A stretch of 64,000 nt of DNA. Origin: Hyalella azteca. Its lineage: Eukaryota > Arthropoda > Malacostraca > Amphipoda > Hyalellidae. This document shows positions 33,524 through 45,790 of this stretch, piece after piece. The position numbers were made by a program, and so were the translations under genes. The stretch is taken from NCBI RefSeq assembly GCF_000764305.2, contig NW_025941425.1, positions 82,791-146,790 of the forward strand. Reading direction: 5' to 3'. The notes below the pieces were generated by a model. The model worked only from the letters and a program-made list of their open reading frames with translations, was not told the origin of the DNA and did not search any database. Numbering within the stretch: position 1 is the stretch's first letter; the number at the start of each line of letters is the position of its first letter.

Positions 33524-34147
33524 CTCATGACTCCCCGCCGGGACCTGGATAGCAATGACTGCGCTGTTCTCCATAAACCCCATAACAAAAGTCCTCATCA
33601 AGCTTATAATTGGAAGACGATAACATCGTGCGACGATGCGCATAACAACTGCGATGAGCAGCGCGCTTTTAAACCGCTGCTCAATGGCACGAAGCAAATT
33701 TTTCCAAATATGTCTATTGGCGGCCATCCATCTACCTCAAATGACGTCATCGTCATTGCCGAGTCTTTGCAAAGTTCGCAAAGCTCAACTAAATCTACGT
33801 ATGATATAGTTTCTCAAAATAGAAACCACAATAATCGCGAAATTCAAAATGGGGAAAGTAAACCTACAGGGATCTTTTCTAGGACTGAGTCCTTCAGCAA
33901 CGGAGGTGAGAGGCGGTCCATCTTCGGGAACCGCGAGCTTCTTTTTGGGATGAAGAATGCCCACCAGGAGACGGAGGTCGCCCATCCGAATGACTTCTGT
34001 GAGTGGGAGGACAAGTCCACTCTTCCTGGAGGGAAAGAAGTTTCTTATCTGTGTGAAGAAACTGCAACCCCAAGATTGCCAGGGGAACTGACAAGCCCCA
34101 CGCGCCGCCCCCACACGGCTGGGGAGCGGAAATGGTTCCCCAGATAA
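33524..34147 (+). other. In-frame extension after the exon C stop (readthrough candidate)
   Basis: Immediately after TGA (33521-33523) the same frame is open for CTC plus 206 codons, to TAA 34145-34147. The stop context is TGA-C, the context most often linked with readthrough in flies. The predicted peptide is fairly balanced in composition (Asn/Ser/Thr/Glu-rich, with charged residues) and unlike the repeat-derived frames elsewhere. GC content stays close to that of the exon. Alternatives are 3'UTR open by chance, a separate small ORF starting at ATG 33527, or a spliced isoform that removes the stop. I recognise no domain. Confidence 0.45.
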
Positions 34148-34846
34148 CACGGCTGGACTCGATCACCCCGGCAACCTGATGCTCACTCCCACATGATCTC
34201 TTGAAGTTTAAACTATCCGTGTCTCGGTGTTGCTTATTTCTTTCTCGCTAACTAATAGCCTGTCGCGCTCTTCAACCTTCTTTTACTTTACATTCGAGTG
34301 CAATTTGTTTCCTATTCTCCAGCCCCATTGACCAATTGCATTTAAATTTCATCGAACAAATCAACTTTTCTTCATTGGGATCATTTTTTTGCTCTCATAA
34401 GATCTCTTGTTTTAATTTGCGTCATAATTATGCGATTTAAACAATTAGTATTCCAGTCATTAATTCAAGTTTTCAATTAATGTACTTACACTATTACGTG
34501 TGGCTGAAGGGCGCTGACAGGTCCCTGGCCGTTAGTTCTGGAGCAACGTTAGTCTATATGAGACGTGCTTGTTGACTTCGAAGGAACGTGTCTTTTGTGT
34601 CGCGTTCCTGTTATTTGCTCAGGAATCGCGCGTGCTGGTAAGGAAATTTCTAGGACGTGTGCATGGGTTCTTGTACAATCGAGATCCTGGTATTATATTT
34701 ATAGGAGGGACTCCATGCATTCATGTCGACCAAAACTCTGAGAAATTCCTTACCTCTCGCGCACCGCAACCTGTGCGTCTCAAAGACTTCCATTCGCACT
34801 CAGGCTTTCGGTTCTTCCTCTAACTTCGATACAAACAAAACGGGTA

Positions 34847-34873
34847 ACGATGCTGCGGCCCCGCAGTTATCGT
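34847..34873. other. GC-rich hairpin (ctgcgg/ccgcag stem)
   Basis: The sequence acgatgctgcgg is followed by cc and then ccgcagttatcgt. Six GC-rich pairs are extended by ACGAT/ATCGT across a small bulge. A tatatatt lies about 5 bp downstream. It is in the presumed 3'UTR or intron after exon C, and its function is unknown. Confidence 0.5.
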
Positions 34874-35834
34874 CTATATATTCGGGAGATCTTTAGAGGC
34901 TCATTCATAAGACAGCCGTAGAAGTAGCGAGTGTTATGAGTCAAAGAACATTTATACAACGCAGAGGCGAGATTTTGTTCGGTGTTTGTGAAGTGGTGAG
35001 ATAAAATTAAAGGAAAATGTGGGCTTGAAACATAAGTCCAGTGATGGAGGAAAAAGTTTTAATATCAGTAAAATGCAGAATTTGAGAGCCGACTTGGAAG
35101 TTCGGTCACTCGAGTTCTGTTCTCGAACTTCCTCAACTTGAGGGCTGGAGACCGAACGGCTTTTATCAAGACCGTGCCCTCTAATAATCTTCTTACTGAT
35201 GATGTGAATAAAAATCAGAAATACCAGATGCTGGTAGCTGAGTGTGCTAGTTAAGTGTGGTACAGAAGATATCGAACCACATCATTGATGCTGCTGCTGG
35301 TCGACAATGAAGGAGATGTGAAGGAGAAGTGAAAGGAGAAAAACTTTGGCTACAAACGTCGCGACAAGGAGCGTCGCGACTTTCTGTTGAATGAGCACCT
35401 AATGAGTGTTTTGCATGATTTCCAATGTATTTTTATTATTTCTTGCGTGTTACTAACATCTAAGATCTTTAATGTTTATTAATATGTGGTGATAAGGATA
35501 TTTCTAAAACTGTAATTTGTGGCCTTCCACTTCGTGGGGCGGGCACCAAACGTGAGAGTGTCAAGAATTTAATGACGATTGCTGAAAGGCATTGATTTTA
35601 CGGTGAATGTTTCTCATCAAATGTTGAAAACAGTGAGTCGGAAAGAAAGATACTGCAATGTATGAGTCAAACTCATGAATTGCCTTAGAGTGGCGTCAGG
35701 TTTTCTTCTCAGCGTGATTTTTTTATTGTTAGCGCAGTTGGTTTGGCTTCAAGAACGGCTTTCGACGGAAGAATTGCAAGGCTCGTACGTATCGGACAGA
35801 ACAGTCGAGGATGCGGTGGCTGGACGAACGCTTT

Positions 35835-35985
35835 ACTGAACCTGAGGCATAGTTGGTGATAGAATATACCCTTACAACTGCTGTATTGATGACATAATAT
35901 ACAGGTACTGAAGCTGCTGTATTGCTGACATAAATTTCTGTAAGTGAAGCTGCTGTATGGATGACACAGTATGCTGATATGAAAC
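35835..35985. repeat. ~36-bp repeat (gctgctgtattgatgacata)
   Basis: Three units of gctgctgtattgatgacata plus variable bases. Confidence 0.75.
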
Positions 35986-35987
35986 TC

Positions 35988-36258
35988 ATTACACTACTAG
36001 CGTTACACCACTAAGACCGTACCATTCTAACGCTACACCACTAAGACAACACCATTCTAGCGTTACAACACTAAGACAACACCATTCTAGCGTTACACCA
36101 CTAAGACAACACCATTCTAGCGTTACACCACTAAGACAACACCATTCTAACGTTACACATCTAAGATACACCACTAAGACCGTACCATTTTAACGCTACA
36201 CCACTAAGACCACACCATTCTAGCGTTACACCACTAAGACAACACCATTCTAGCGTTA
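35988..36258. repeat. 30-bp array (cgttacaccactaagacaac)
   Basis: Nine units of cgttacaccactaagacaac followed by accattctag. It reads as a Leu/Ser/Gly/Val/Cys repeat on the - strand because 30 divides by three. Confidence 0.95.
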
Positions 36259-38394
36259 CACAAGTTACATTCAAGAGTTAGCTTCAATCTTACAGTCACG
36301 CGTTCGTCCAGTCTCCGCAGCCTTCGATGCACGGATATATTCCCACCGCATGGGATGCAGCGTAGCCTATTTTAATAGTATATGTAGAATTTAAATCAGT
36401 CAATTTCAGTACAAAATACTATACGGGTGCCGATGTTCTTCTCAGTAGGTCCTGGGTAATATTATTATTGTTGTTTGTTGTTATTGCTTTGGTCTCACGA
36501 TTGCCGTACCGGTGACACTTGCATTACTTGCTCATCACAGACAAACTTCATCTTGTTGTTGTTCGCAGTTTTTGTATCCCGAGGTAAATTTTGTGAAGGA
36601 AATTTTCCTAAGATCCAATTTAGTAAGTGGTAAATTTCGTCTATCTCTGCGGCGGACCCGACTCCCGGCTCGGCCAACTGGTTTTGTAATTTTTATTTTA
36701 TTAACCGTCTTTGCAGTCGATGACATTTACGTCGCAATAACACATTTCCACTGCAAACTGTAAATATTCAAGCAATGTTTCCCTTGATGTCATCTGCTGT
36801 TCTCAACGAAAGAATTTATTGCTACTCTGGACCGCTGAGAAGCATCGGTTTTTGTAACTCGGTGCGTTTTGCTCATTGTTCTTGCTTTTAATTAAGTTGA
36901 GCGTTTTTATACCAGGTGTTATAAGTGTGCGCTATACACTTTAAATGCCTATATTTCTTTAGTGATTTAGTGCAAAGCAACACAATGTAGACAGGCTCTT
37001 TGCAAACAAAGCTTCCTGTAAATATATGGAAAAAAAGTACCATTTAAGGTGTCAAACCAAACAAATGGGAAGCCAAGTTACGACAGTTTATGGTATTCTG
37101 CGGTGGGCATTAAAACCATGCGCGATCTTGCAGCGGAATAACCATAGGACTTCTCGTATCTTGGAAGCTCGGAATTAGTACAAGATCTACAGGTTCTCAT
37201 GAACTGAATTTCTCAGATATGCCCGTGTCCCCAACCACGTAACATTTTGTAGGCCATCAATAGCCGGCCTTCGTCTTTTTCTAATGCCCACCGCTCATAA
37301 TTTTCGAATTAATTTGTCTTCTGTTTTGCAGTTCTATTAGATAATCTTCTACCTCGTCTTTAATATTTTGCTGCAATCCAAAAAACTTTAATTACATTTT
37401 GAGTTACTCATAAAATACTTGATTCATTACTGAAATTAGTTTCCAATCAATCACGCTACTTGGAAGAATCCCCATAAAAATAGTATTAAAAAATCACCAT
37501 CACTTATAAGAGGTATCAATCCTTTTTAAAACGGCAAATTTGCTCCAAATCCAAATTCTCTCTTACTTTGTGTTCAATTTTGTGTTCAGTAGCAAAAGAT
37601 ATGGAACATTTATACGTTGACTTGCAAAAGTGTTCTTTGAACCTGAATTTTTATCAGACCCTATTTAGAAATTGAATGTTTTATCTGTTTCTGGCAATAT
37701 TTTTACAAAACGCAACTCGAAAAAAACTTTACAATTGATACAGGTAAAGCCTGATTTCGTGCATCAGACTACTGGAAATAAATAAGTAATATTGAAGTAA
37801 TAACTGAATTGTTCCGTAACTTGCCGTGCAGGAGGGCAGTCCTTAACAACAGTACAAGTGTTACAATTTCTACCTCAGCAACTGTAGTCTCGATACCGTA
37901 CTATGATTGCCAATTATCTATGTACTTACAACGTGACTTTGTTCCATGTCTTAGAAGAGGCAATGTTTCCTCCGTCACTCCGGCATGTTTTTCCTCGATC
38001 AATAATAGAATTTTCCCTCAACCTCAAAAAACAAGATAGATTTGTGCATATTGGTCTGATACGGTGGTCTATGCCCATTGTTCTCTACCTGGTATGTAGC
38101 GTCTCTTAGCAATCAGTTGCCCACACCAGTCTTCATTTAATCCCAGCATGAACGGATAAAACAAATAGCAATGCATACTATGATCAGCAGAACCGTATTA
38201 AGTGTTTTGTATGTTAAATAGTTGAACCACGCTTGTTTTTTCTTTCATATTAAGTCAATTAAACAATCTCTAAATTTTGCTTCTGAACGCTGAAGTGCAA
38301 AATTTACGTCAATGCAATAAAATTTTATTTTCAACCTCCCTGATTCCTGATTCAAATTCAGCATTTCGCGATATCACTATGATAGAAATCTTAC

Positions 38395-38490
38395 CACCTA
38401 TATACTTTTCATAACCTTTTAGCGTATCATCATGACCACTATCATTCATAACCTCCTACCGTATCATTATGACCACTGTCATTCCTATCG
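38395..38490. repeat. ~42-bp duplication (gtatcatcatgaccactatc)
   Basis: Two units of gtatcatcatgaccactatc followed by attcataacct. Confidence 0.7.
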
Positions 38491-40749
38491 TCCGTTTGAT
38501 CATCTCGATCTTTTCAGCACCAGGATGTTCTGAGACTAATTGACATCGTTTGAATGATCGCGTGTACAAAATTATTCGAAGAAATGCATACTTTGAATGG
38601 CACGCCACACTAATTAAGCAGCAATGAATCCCACGCAGCCATCAGGTTGTTATTTTTACCAAGGGTTTACTTCGTTGTATAAACAAATGAAGGCATTGAA
38701 CTCGGCTGCTAGCAAGTCCATAATTACGCCTTCTTGTTAAAATGTGTTGCTTGTACAACGAATAGGGCATTAATTCCATGCTCAACATTACCTGTAAATG
38801 TTGGCAGGATTCGTGACGTGTTTTTGTGTATAGGGGATTCTTAAGAGTCCTGATTATGCGACGACATCTCTACTCCCTCTATCATCATTTTGGAAAGATT
38901 CATACTGTGCTCGACCGTGAGTTATCTTCCATTTGTATTTGTGAAGAAAACAATCCAAAAAATGTGAAGAAAACAATCCAAATTTACAATCCATCTCTGT
39001 AAATTTTTAATAAAAAACTGGCGGGATTATGTAGTTGATATGAGCCGGGCAATTTCCACTAGTGCGATTCTTGTGTGCAAAATTTGCTGTGAAGGAAATG
39101 AACGCCGATGAATTGCCGCGGTGCAAAATGTATCTAAAAACAGCGAACTTGAAATAACTCGGGTGAATTTATTAAATGTTCACTTGTCTGTTACCATTCA
39201 TGTCCATTTAAGATCTTGATGTTTCAATTCTTAATCCATATTTCTCACTTTGCGTTCCTGCGTTAAATTCAGTCGTATGCTATGGTATATCATGAAAATA
39301 TAAATATATCTGTTGAATTATAGTGAGAATATTGATGATATGTACAACCATAAGACTTGATTGGCTTGAAGTTATTCTACAGGGGATCAGCAGGGCAGTT
39401 TCTAATCGCGTTATCTTGATGCTGAATTTTTATGCTTGACAAATCCTCTGTATCGCCCCATCGAGATTTTAGAGCTCATCGAATACGAAACTAAAAATCT
39501 GCAGTTACTGCCTGTACGATAGGGATGCGATCTTGATGAACTATCTTTGTAAGAAAATATAAATGCTGAATTGGGATTCTTCGTATGAAAATATCAATTC
39601 TGATTATGGATTTTTTGAACGAAAATCGATTCGCTTATTTTAGATTCTGGCTTCATGCGCGGAAATTATTACTGTACGCAGAAAGCTGTCCTCGAGTTGC
39701 GTTATGGGATTGCGAAAAAATTTCTTCATCTTAGTACGTAGGAGTGCGTGAAGAATGTGTTAAGGTAAACGTACGCGCAACATTGCAGTGTTGCGTCGAG
39801 CATAGAGCTGCTGAGCGTTAGTTAGACATCGTGCGTAGTCCGTGGTAGACCTTAAGGCGCATGCTCAGTTCTGTGTTGTAAACTCAAGGCTTCTGATTGG
39901 GTGGCCATAGCACATGTAAGATCATTTCTCGTTATGACCTTAGCACCAATTAGAACTTTATTCTTTACGGCCTTAGCACCAAGGAGAACTTTATTCTTGG
40001 TCCACATATAAATGAGACGAGCCTCGCTGATTGAACAGGTCTCGAGTTGGCCGGCCGGGGCTGAACGTAGAGCTAACAATGTGGCTTATGAGACATTCGA
40101 GGCTGTTCATGTTTGCTACGATAAAATATTTTTCTATTAGATTATTGTCGCTCGAGTTATAAAGCAGAATTGGACTAGCCCTACAGAACTGCTACTCTTG
40201 ATACGACTGCTGGCGCTTCTTCTTTAATACTGCAACTTAGCTTAGCTGCAGTTGGAGTTCATTCGCATCTCATGCATCGCAGTTTGCAAGCAACCTGATT
40301 GCTTCCATCAATTCGCTGACTCGTAAAACGATGTTTGCAGGTTGTTCTATTACATTTTAATTGCTGCGTCGGCCATCGGCTGCATTTTCTCAGTTTCTTG
40401 GTAAGGAAGCCTTAGGTTGTTTGACCGTTATAAAAGATAATAAATTGACTACATGTTCTGAACATGATCGTTGAGAGTGTTTCTAGGATAATATTATATG
40501 GCTTTGCCTGTTTAAAAATAATTACTTTGTTGTATTAGAAGTTTATTGATTGGCAAGATACAACTTATGAACTTATTCGTTCTAACCTGAATTAATCTCA
40601 TCATTTTGTTACACATATTGAAAATTACCTGTGAACATGACTCTTGACCTGTAAACATGGCTGCTCCGTCGTAAAGTTTATAGTTCATGAACAGCAAAAT
40701 TTATCACGCATTTGTCTTCTTCGCTCAAGAATCGCTCCGTAAAAGATCT

Positions 40750-40894
40750 GGGCCTATACTTTCAAAAAAAGTTAAGAGGTCGTAAGTTCATCAGCCAATC
40801 ATTGACGGCCTTTCAAGCAAAATCCACCAATCATAGACAAGAAAAAAGAGCGAAGTACTTTCGTTCACTTAGCGAGTTTTGAAAGTATGGGCCC
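40750..40894. mobile_element. MITE copy 2 (~145 bp)
   Basis: It begins gggcctatactttcaaaa and ends gaaagtatgggccc, as inverted termini. Its interior is almost the same as 22995-23137 with a few substitutions and small indels. The high similarity suggests fairly recent spread of the family. Confidence 0.85.
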
Positions 40895-41574
40895 TGATTA
40901 TTAAAGTGTCCACTGAAGGACAAATGGACGGTATAAGAAGTTAACTTCTCTTCGTCAAGCACGTCTCTTTTTCTTGTATTCGTTTTAAATTGTGTGCCCT
41001 GTTAATTGCGTTCTCTACATAGCATTGAAAAAAATACAAAAAAAAAATAAATTACTCGTATTGATTGGCTTAGTATTAATGAGAAATTGTCTATCACTGT
41101 TTTAGAATTAACCAAATTGAATATAAAGGGTTCTAATTATTACCTAATTAGTTTTATCGCTATATAATTGGTCTAATATGTAAGCCTTAACTGTAGAGGG
41201 CCGAGCCGCGGCCTCGATAGGGCAAGCTTGGCTGTGCGTTCCGTGTTACTAACGCGTTTAGCGCATAAATGCTGGAAATTACTATTGATTACTAAATTTC
41301 AACAGTTGATATATTTTTAGGTGTTGGTCCTTTTCGGTCATATTCATCGAAATTCCTTCATTCTCACTCATTTTTCGCACGTTCATTGCCCAAACGATGT
41401 GTTGTGCGATTGCCATTCACGTAGAATTCTAATCATTTCCATCCTGCAGTCACTCGCTTAGAGTAAATTTTCTGAAATCTAAAATAAATCTAAATTTTCT
41501 ATGGAAAGGAAGGGTTTTTAAGTTGAATAATGACGGCGAAATTGTAAGGATGGGAAGTGTGGCTGAAAGTATAG

Positions 41575-41643
41575 ACAAAATGGTCTGACGTCGGAGCGCT
41601 GACTGCTGATCTAAGTGACGTCCGAGCGCTGACTGCTGATCGA
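41575..41643. repeat. ~29-bp duplication (gagcgctgactgctgatc)
   Basis: Two units of tgacgtcggagcgctgactg followed by ctgatc. Confidence 0.8.
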
Positions 41644-41764
41644 GAGGAAATCCGCGCATCGACTATAAATAAAATTTTCAACTAAGACTATAAATTTTAT
41701 TTATCGACTATAATTAAAATTTTCAACTAATTTTCAACGCTAAGTTTTAGTTCGGACTTACGAG

Positions 41765-41995
41765 TGCATGATGGCACAGCGCTCAGCCTGCGCTGTGCGC
41801 TACAAGCGCCGCGGCTTGTTTCTTTGCCCTCTAATCATACGCTAAATTTTTGAGACCCACGCTACGTACGCATTACCCTCGCTCTTCTCGACGTGCCTAC
41901 TTAAACTTTCAATTGCGTAATTTTACGCAATTTCGTAATCTTACGCTCGTTATGACGTGCACATTCCTCTCTTGAGGTGGACATGCCATCATGCA
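41765..41995. mobile_element. Possible MITE: 12-bp inverted repeats flanking a GC-richer patch
   Basis: tgcatgatggca (41765-41776) and tgccatcatgca (41984-41995) are exact reverse complements about 230 bp apart. No second copy was seen in the window, so this may be chance. Confidence 0.3.
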
Positions 41996-42654
41996 TGATG
42001 CACATCATACGGTTTCTTGGTGTCGTTACTTTTTTAGAAATTTACTAGTTTTGTTGAATTTTGCGGGCGTTGAAAGTTATTTCTTTGCTTTTACAAGTGT
42101 TTTCAAACATTAATTATACTGAAGTCACATTTAATGCCTCGCATAAGTAATGCAAAAATTGAAAATTGATGTTTGCATGATTTATTTAGAATTCATTGAG
42201 ATTAAGTGGCCGTTTCAATTCATTGCGTTGACACATATATCGCCCCCCAAAAAACTAAACGTAAACTCATTTTGCTTAATCTTGTGCACTTGAATTAAAA
42301 TTTGCATATGGTTTACTGGAAGAAGTACGTCGGCGACTGGACGAGCGAGGTTAGAATGCAAGTAAATGTGGTCCTCGAGCCTTTTTTCTCTGCTACAATC
42401 TATTAAAATAATAAGTGTTATTATGATTCTATAATGATCATAGTTATTGATAGAGCATCTCTGTTGTTGAACTTGTTATAACTGTACATAATATCCGTAA
42501 CTGATGACCTAGTTATTTGAAATAACCAAATTCGTATTATTCAAGTAAGTTATTTAAGCAACAGAAAATTTAACAACATCGTAGAGAGAAGATGTATGGG
42601 ACAAATTTAAGATTCAATATAGCCTTTTAAGATAGAGCGCCCTCTCATCCAAGT

Positions 42655-42990
42655 GCCTTAGTGGGCCCGAGGGATTTACCTCTTCTATTTCCCCTCTAAT
42701 TATTCGTGGCCCCGAGGGATTAACTTCTTATATTTCCCCTCTAATTATATGTGGCCCCGAGAAATTTACCTCTTCTATTGACCCTCTAATTAAATGTGGG
42801 CCCGAGGGATTTACCTCTTCTATTGACCCTCTAATTAAATGTGGGTCCGAGGGATTTACCTCTTCTATTGACCCTCAAATTAAATGTGGGCCTGACGGAT
42901 TTACCTCTTCTATTTCCCCTCTAATTATATGTGGCCCCGAGGTATTTATCTCTTCTATAGACCCTCTAATTATTCAAAGGCCCTAGGAAT
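42655..42990. repeat. 45-bp array (gagggatttacctcttctat)
   Basis: Seven units of ggcccgagggatttacctct followed by tctattgaccctctaattaa and about five bases. Confidence 0.9.
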
Positions 42991-44104
42991 TTATTCATTT
43001 TATTTATTAACAATACAATTTTTCTAGCTGGATCGATAAATTATTGTTCCGCGCACGGTTAACGTACGTACAATTCCACATTTGTAACGAACGATTGGAG
43101 TTGTAATAACAATTCCCATCACTCTTCGATATTTTCGAGTAGTGTTTCTGCACGCTACATTTCGGGCGAAAATACTATTTTTTCTGGTCATATCATTGCA
43201 TCCAATCATTGCGCTGTCACTACAGTTTCTCTTTCGTTATATCATCACATGGTTGTATTCACCTGTAATCATTACGCGTTTATTACATCATCAACTCCAT
43301 TTATTACGCTGGCACTACAGTTCCTTGGTCATTAAAACATAATCCTGCTGATCAAAGTTTACGTGAATTATGTGGGGCCGAAATTTTCTACCGAGAATGT
43401 TTTTATGTCATGAGATATCAATGCGTTTTTACATTGATTTTTTTGCTTTAATACTGGCAAGTTGATCAGCGGCAGTGTGTTTGTTCATGAGTTTGCTTAA
43501 GTATGATGCATTTTGCGCTTAGCAGTATTGTACAAAAGTTACGTACTTGTTCTGAAAATTAAAAAAAAATCGCTTTGGGGCAACATTTTATAATATTTGT
43601 GTTAAACAATATTTTAGATCAGTTTTTAAAGGTTTGATTAGCCGTTTTTACATATTTATAAAGCCCTAGAATATCTATATAGTGAACTCTAGAAGTTAAA
43701 TTACTCCAGCATCCTTGTCGAACTTTTCCAATACGTTTAACTTTGCGCTTCTTCGCCTGCGAACAATTGCCGTTCAATATACATAGGTAAAAATCATCGG
43801 TCTCATTTAATTGTTTTCAAATTTGCTAAAAAAACTTTCGTTAAGTCCCCATGTTATTAGCCATAATCATCCTATAATTTATCGATTCTATTATCCGTAT
43901 TAGGTCATCCCTGTGTATAATTAAGCATAAAAAGTTGAATCTTCTCATTGAAAATTTTATCTCTATATAGTTGGCAGATGAAGAATATTATTTATTATTT
44001 CCTTCACTATGACATTCCGGCAGCAAATTTCAAAGCTGCGACGTACCTCGTCTCGAAAAAGCGAGTCTTGTAACCTAGAAAATAGATGACGTGCACCGCT
44101 ATTC

Positions 44105-44162
44105 TGTATGACTTCTCTTAATCAATTATGACTTCTCATTATCAATTATGAATTCTCATCGT
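44105..44162. repeat. ~20-bp repeat (atgacttctcattatcaatt)
   Basis: Three units of atgacttctcattatcaatt. Confidence 0.8.
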
Positions 44163-45649
44163 TGGCGGTTACAGAAAAACTCGAATGTTCGATAAATGCT
44201 GCACCTTCTTAAACTTTCGTCAGGCTTTAACGGCGTAATTTTCCGAGTTCGTGGCCAACATTTTTTTCAGAAACCACCGTAAATATTGTTAATAAATTAA
44301 TAGTTTTAAATAAAACCGAGCTGGAAATCATTTCCTGTGCGATATTTTTGTCAAATTCAATTTAAACGGCCAAATGAACTATCAGTTCCTCATTCACGTC
44401 TTTTTTATTCGCTTCTACATAAATTTCCTAATTCTAATTATACGAAGAAAATTTTTTCAGACTCTGAATTTTCGGAGCGTGGATTTCAATATTTATGTTA
44501 ATTACATTGTAACGACTGATTACACTGTTGTTAACATTTGATCCGGTGTACTTGTTTTCGGCGTTATGTACTTCACCATTCAAACTTTTCAGTTCATACA
44601 GACCTCATTAATGAGGCTTGTTAATTAGTGAACTAAATAAAAAGGCTTGGCGCGGCCTATAAACTTCGCTCAAGATTACTCTAAGCTTTACATTTTCCAT
44701 TAGACCACGCATGGCTACATCATTCTGCTCCCCTCCTCTTAGCAAAGCTTTTTTCAGCGAAATCCTCTATTATATGTTAACCCTTTCATAAATATCAAGA
44801 ACTTTTATCTCCATGCTGCCCACATGAGTTTTTTTCTTGCAGTGTGCGGAAAACTTGTTTGCTAGTGTCATGAATTTTTCATGAAGCTTTGAATTTTCAT
44901 TTCGTAAATCGTCAGAATAACCATTTTAGGAAGATATCCAAGTAATTTCTACGCGAAGAAGTTTCTATTTCATATTTGCAAGGCATTTCTGCTGTTTTTG
45001 TTCATCCATTTTAAATTACGTGAAAGTGAAATAAATCTGTTGTGATAAAATCACGCAACTCTTCGTTACTGCGAAAACTCGCTCGCAAAGCTGGCTTCTG
45101 AAATACCGCTGCTCTTGCACTACATGCGTTGGCATAATTTTTGCGTGAACGTTCGTCCTTCTGTGATTTTTCTGAAAGATTTCCTGTGATTTCGTTATCA
45201 CGGCTAAAAGATCTATTATAAATTTATGAGAGTCGTTGTATTGTAAGATTTCTATATTAAATGAGCTACGTATAGACAAGTATGGCTCTGCAGTATGGAG
45301 TCTGAACGTCTTTAAATCCTGGTTTTATAGAGTGTTTGCTGCTTTCTCTTCGTTTCTCTTAGTTTAAGCCTTTATTTAGGTGTAGTTGAAACCGTAGTCT
45401 ACCTCATTATGTCCTATTCTCACCTGCACCTAGCAAGCAAACGCGTAACATGTCTGGTTCTAGTGCGGCTCCAATCCCTATAAAAATTTAGAGTCGCCCC
45501 AGCTTCTGGTAATCCAAATCAGAAGCTGCCGCGTCTGTAAATTTTTACTGGGATGGCTCGGTTACATGCCATTCAATAGGAGAAGGTCTGGAAAAAATCA
45601 GGTTTGCTGACTCCTTTGTCCGCAATTTAAAACACTCCATGGAGCTAAT

Positions 45650-45790
45650 TTGTGGTCGTCATGAAGCTCGTATGGTCGCCATGGAGCTGACATGGTCGCC
45701 ATGGAGCTGACACGGTCGCCATGGAGCTGACATGATCGTTATGGAGCTGACATGGTCGCCATTGAGCTGACATGGTCGCCATGGAGCTAA
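45650..45790. repeat. 20-bp array (atggagctgacatggtcgcc)
   Basis: Seven units of atggagctgacatggtcgcc with few changes. Confidence 0.95.

Noticed and set aside
33785..34166. Minus-strand open frames of 90-121 codons opposite the exon C extension
   Set aside because: No motif, and they overlap the + strand frame that continues exon C; kept in mind as a reason for caution about the readthrough claim.
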